64,000 nt of DNA. It comes from Pseudomonadota bacterium (GTDB lineage: Bacteria > Pseudomonadota > Alphaproteobacteria > Rhizobiales > Xanthobacteraceae). This document shows, piece after piece, positions 60,629-64,000 of this stretch. Positions within the stretch are counted from its first letter, which is position 1; each line of letters begins with the position of its first letter. The DNA is taken from assembly GCA_023422775.1 (NCBI GenBank), contig JAFAGM010000041.1, positions 13,841 through 77,840 of the forward strand, written 5' to 3'. The notes under the pieces were generated by a model, which made no database searches, was not told the origin of the DNA, and saw only the letters and a program-made list of their open reading frames with translations. Made by a program: the position numbers and the translations under genes.

Positions 60629-61999
60629 ATGGCCAGTGACATTCTGATTGTCGACGACGAAGCCGATATTCGCGACCTCGTTGCCGGTATTCTGGAAGAC
60701 GAAGGCTTCAATACCCGGACCGCGCGCGACAGCGATTCCGCGCTGGCCGAGGTTGCCAACCGCCGTCCTCATATGGTGTTCCTCGACATCTGGCTGCAGG
60801 GCTCCAAGCTCGACGGCCTGCAACTGCTCGAGCAGATCAAGAAGGAGCACGCCGACGTTCCCGTGGTGATGATCTCCGGCCACGGCAACATCGAGACCGC
60901 GGTCGCCGCAATCAAGCGCGGCGCCTATGACTTCATCGAGAAGCCGTTCAAGTCGGACCGGCTGATCCTGGTGGCGACGCGCGCGCTGGAGAATTCACGC
61001 CTCAAGCGCGAAGTGAAGGAACTGAAGCAACTGGCTCCCGCGGCCAGCGTCCTGACCGGGCGCTCCGCCTGCATGAACCAGCTTCGCCAGACCATCGATC
61101 GCGCCGCCAAGGCCAACAGCCGCATCATGATCGTCGGCCCTTCCGGCTCCGGCAAGGAACTGGCGGCGCGCACGCTGCACAACGCCTCGAGCCGCGCCGA
61201 GGGCCCGTTCGTCGTCATCAACGCCGCGGCAATCACGCCGGAGCGGATGGAGGTCGAACTGTTCGGTATCGAGCAGAGCAACGGCGAACAGGCGCGCAAG
61301 CCGGGCGCGCTGGAAGAAGCCCATGGCGGCACGCTGTTCATCGATGAAATCGCCGACATGCCGCGCGAGACGCAAAACAAGATCTTGCGCGTGCTGGTCG
61401 ACCAGACCTTTCAGCGTTCCGGCGGCACCGCCAAGGTCCATGTCGACGTCCGCATCATCTCCTCGACCGCGCGGAACCTGGAGGAGGAGATCGCGGAGGG
61501 GCGTTTCCGCGAGGATCTCTATCACCGGCTCTCGGTGGTGCCGATCCGTGTTCCACCGCTGTCGGAGCGGCGCGAGGATATTCCTGAGCTGATCGATTAT
61601 TTCATGGATCAGATATCGATCGCGACAGGCCTGCCGAAGCGCCAGATCGGTCAGGACGCAATGGCGGTCCTGCAATCGCACGTCTGGCCCGGCAACGTCC
61701 GGCAGCTCCGTAACAATGTCGAGCGGGTCATGATTCTTGCCGGTGGTGGTCCCGAGGCGATCATCACTGCCGATATGCTGCCGCAGGATGTGGGCTCGAT
61801 GGTGCCGGCGATGCCGACCAGCAACAATGGCGAGCACATCATGGGGCTGCCGCTCCGCGAGGCGCGCGAGGTGTTCGAGCGCGATTACCTGATCGCCCAG
61901 ATCAGCCGGTTCTCCGGAAATATCTCGCGTACGGCGGAATTCGTCGGCATGGAGCGCTCCGCCCTGCATCGCAAGCTCAAGGCGCTGGGGGTCGGCTGA
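60629..61999 (+). CDS. ntrX: Response regulator NtrX
   Basis: 456 residues. Receiver D53 lies in VFLDIWLQGSKLDG; the AAA+ domain has Walker A GPSGSGKELAA and Walker B GTLFIDEIADM, and a Fis-type HTH ends the protein (ISRTAEFVGMERSALHRKLK). Where NtrC has GAFTGA, NtrX reads EQSNGEQARKPGALEEA, so the loop needed to open sigma-54 promoters is missing. This is known for alphaproteobacterial NtrX, which probably works as an ordinary activator or repressor. Confidence 0.95.
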   Translation: MASDILIVDDEADIRDLVAGILEDEGFNTRTARDSDSALAEVANRRPHMVFLDIWLQGSKLDGLQLLEQIKKEHADVPVVMISGHGNIETAVAAIKRGAYDFIEKPFKSDRLILVATRALENSRLKREVKELKQLAPAASVLTGRSACMNQLRQTIDRAAKANSRIMIVGPSGSGKELAARTLHNASSRAEGPFVVINAAAITPERMEVELFGIEQSNGEQARKPGALEEAHGGTLFIDEIADMPRETQNKILRVLVDQTFQRSGGTAKVHVDVRIISSTARNLEEEIAEGRFREDLYHRLSVVPIRVPPLSERREDIPELIDYFMDQISIATGLPKRQIGQDAMAVLQSHVWPGNVRQLRNNVERVMILAGGGPEAIITADMLPQDVGSMVPAMPTSNNGEHIMGLPLREAREVFERDYLIAQISRFSGNISRTAEFVGMERSALHRKLKALGVG

Positions 62000-62243
62000 G
62001 GGACCGGGATCGGGCGGCCGGGGCGGCTGCGCGCCGCACCGATCCATGCAAATGCTTGAGAATATTTATCTCTTTCCGGTTACTTTGGGGGAATGCACAC
62101 CGGGTTCCGCACCGGTGGCGCGCGAACCGGCTTGCCTAAAAAGCGCGCGTAGCCTCTAATCGTTCAGCCAAGCCGACCGGAGGGGGATCTCAGGGGAAGC
62201 GGGCAAGTCGGGGGAGGCTCCGTGAGAGAGCAACAACCGGCTT

Positions 62244-62255
62244 AATAAAAAGAAG
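62244..62255 (+). promoter_or_regulatory. A-R-N repeat in the hfq leader (possible Hfq autoregulation site)
   Basis: Four consecutive ARN triplets (AAT AAA AAG AAG) lie 23 bases before the hfq ATG in an otherwise GC-rich leader. Hfq binds (ARN)n RNA with its distal face in enteric bacteria. A feedback role here is an inference from position. Confidence 0.35.
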
Positions 62256-62278
62256 CACAAGACTGCGGGATAAAAACA

Positions 62279-62527
62279 ATGGCGGCAGACCGCGCACAAA
62301 ACCTACAAGACACCTTCCTGAACCACGTTCGTAAAACAAAAACGCCACTGACGATCTTTCTGGTCAACGGAGTAAAGCTGCAGGGGATTGTCACCTGGTT
62401 CGACAACTTCTGCTTGCTGCTTCGGCGCGACGGTCACTCGCAGCTCGTCTACAAGCATGCGATCTCGACCATCATGCCGGGCGCACCGATCCAGTTGTTC
62501 GAGGGCGGCGAGGATGCTCCGGCTTGA
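62279..62527 (+). CDS. hfq: RNA chaperone Hfq
   Basis: 82 residues. Sm1 (FLVNGVKLQGIVTWFDNFC) and Sm2 (LVYKHAISTIMP) motifs are complete, including Q8-like and K31-like RNA contacts and the YKHA motif. The C-terminal tail is short, as usual in alphaproteobacteria. It forms hexamers that pair small RNAs with mRNAs. About 280 bases without a gene precede it, giving a long leader. hflX starts 11 bases later in the same operon. Confidence 0.97.
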   Translation: MAADRAQNLQDTFLNHVRKTKTPLTIFLVNGVKLQGIVTWFDNFCLLLRRDGHSQLVYKHAISTIMPGAPIQLFEGGEDAPA

Positions 62528-62538
62528 GAGTGAACTGA

Positions 62539-63918
<1,380 letters not shown>

Positions 63919-63921
63919 TCG

Positions 63922-64000
63922 ATCGTCGTCCCTGCGAACGCAGGGACCCATAGCCGCCGGCTCTGGTTTGGCGATCGGTATCAGCCACAGAGCCTTATTG
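63922..64000. repeat. Interspersed palindromic repeat at the window edge
   Basis: GTCCCTGCG (63928-63936) and CGCAGGGAC (63939-63947) form a perfect 9-bp inverted repeat just after hflX, followed by CATAGCCGCCGG. The start (CGTCGTCCCTGCGAACGCAGG) matches an intergenic repeat I recognise from Bradyrhizobium genomes. It is cut off by the end of the window. The hairpin may end the hflX transcript. Confidence 0.6.

Overview
The window looks like chromosomal DNA from an alphaproteobacterium, most probably Bradyrhizobium or a close relative (Bradyrhizobiaceae). The evidence is the high GC content, the dusB-ntrB-ntrC-ntrY-ntrX-hfq-hflX gene order, the pcm-tolC-popZ-valS order, a fused ispDF, the aapJQMP amino-acid permease, and several intergenic repeats of kinds I recognise from Bradyrhizobium genomes. 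The genus is inferred from recall, not from a database search.

Layout. 1-164: tail of a penicillin-binding protein 1C gene. 244-3987: four tightly packed genes (ArnT-like glycosyltransferase, PAP2 phosphatase, GT2 glycosyltransferase, small LABN membrane protein) that look like a lipid A or polyprenyl-phosphate-sugar module. A Na/Pi cotransporter converges on it. 5961-11526: a PilZ protein and part of a Tad/Cpa pilus locus (tadD on +, cpaBCDE on -) with no pilin, ATPase or platform gene here. 12307-16812: aapJQMP general L-amino-acid ABC transporter. 16917-19276: cysK and cfa on the minus strand. 19897-29018: a tripartite RND efflux operon with its own NodT-type outer-membrane factor, an adaptor and two inner-membrane pumps (mdtB/mdtC-like), followed by a DTW-domain tRNA-modification gene and tRNA-Cys.

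30181-38162 is the accessory stretch: overlapping hypothetical genes, a TPR protein, a phage-like hypothetical, a frameshifted NTF2-like pseudogene, an orphan substrate-binding protein behind two tandem FNR/FixK-type boxes, several small proteins, coiled-coil proteins, a cold-shock protein with a structured leader, and tRNA-Asn. 38298-44758 returns to core genes (pcm-like, tolC, popZ, valS). 44925-49733 is mixed: a VOC protein, an orphan PAS histidine kinase, an RlpA-like protein, an FkbM methyltransferase and a 3-methyladenine glycosylase. 49862-54092: lipA, a COQ10/RatA-like gene, a beta-hydroxyacid dehydrogenase, cinA and ispDF. 54347-63918: the nitrogen-regulatory block, then hfq and hflX.

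The best regulatory signal is an exact NtrC-type palindrome (GCAC-N7-GTGC) lying between the putative -35 and -10 of the dusB-ntrB-ntrC promoter, which suggests autorepression. A one-mismatch version sits in the same place in a putative aapJ promoter. I found no CRISPR array, intact transposon or prophage. I did not find a clear new defence or metabolic system; the best candidates for new biology are the lipid-modification module, the FixK-boxed orphan binding protein and the structured leaders of cspA and hfq.
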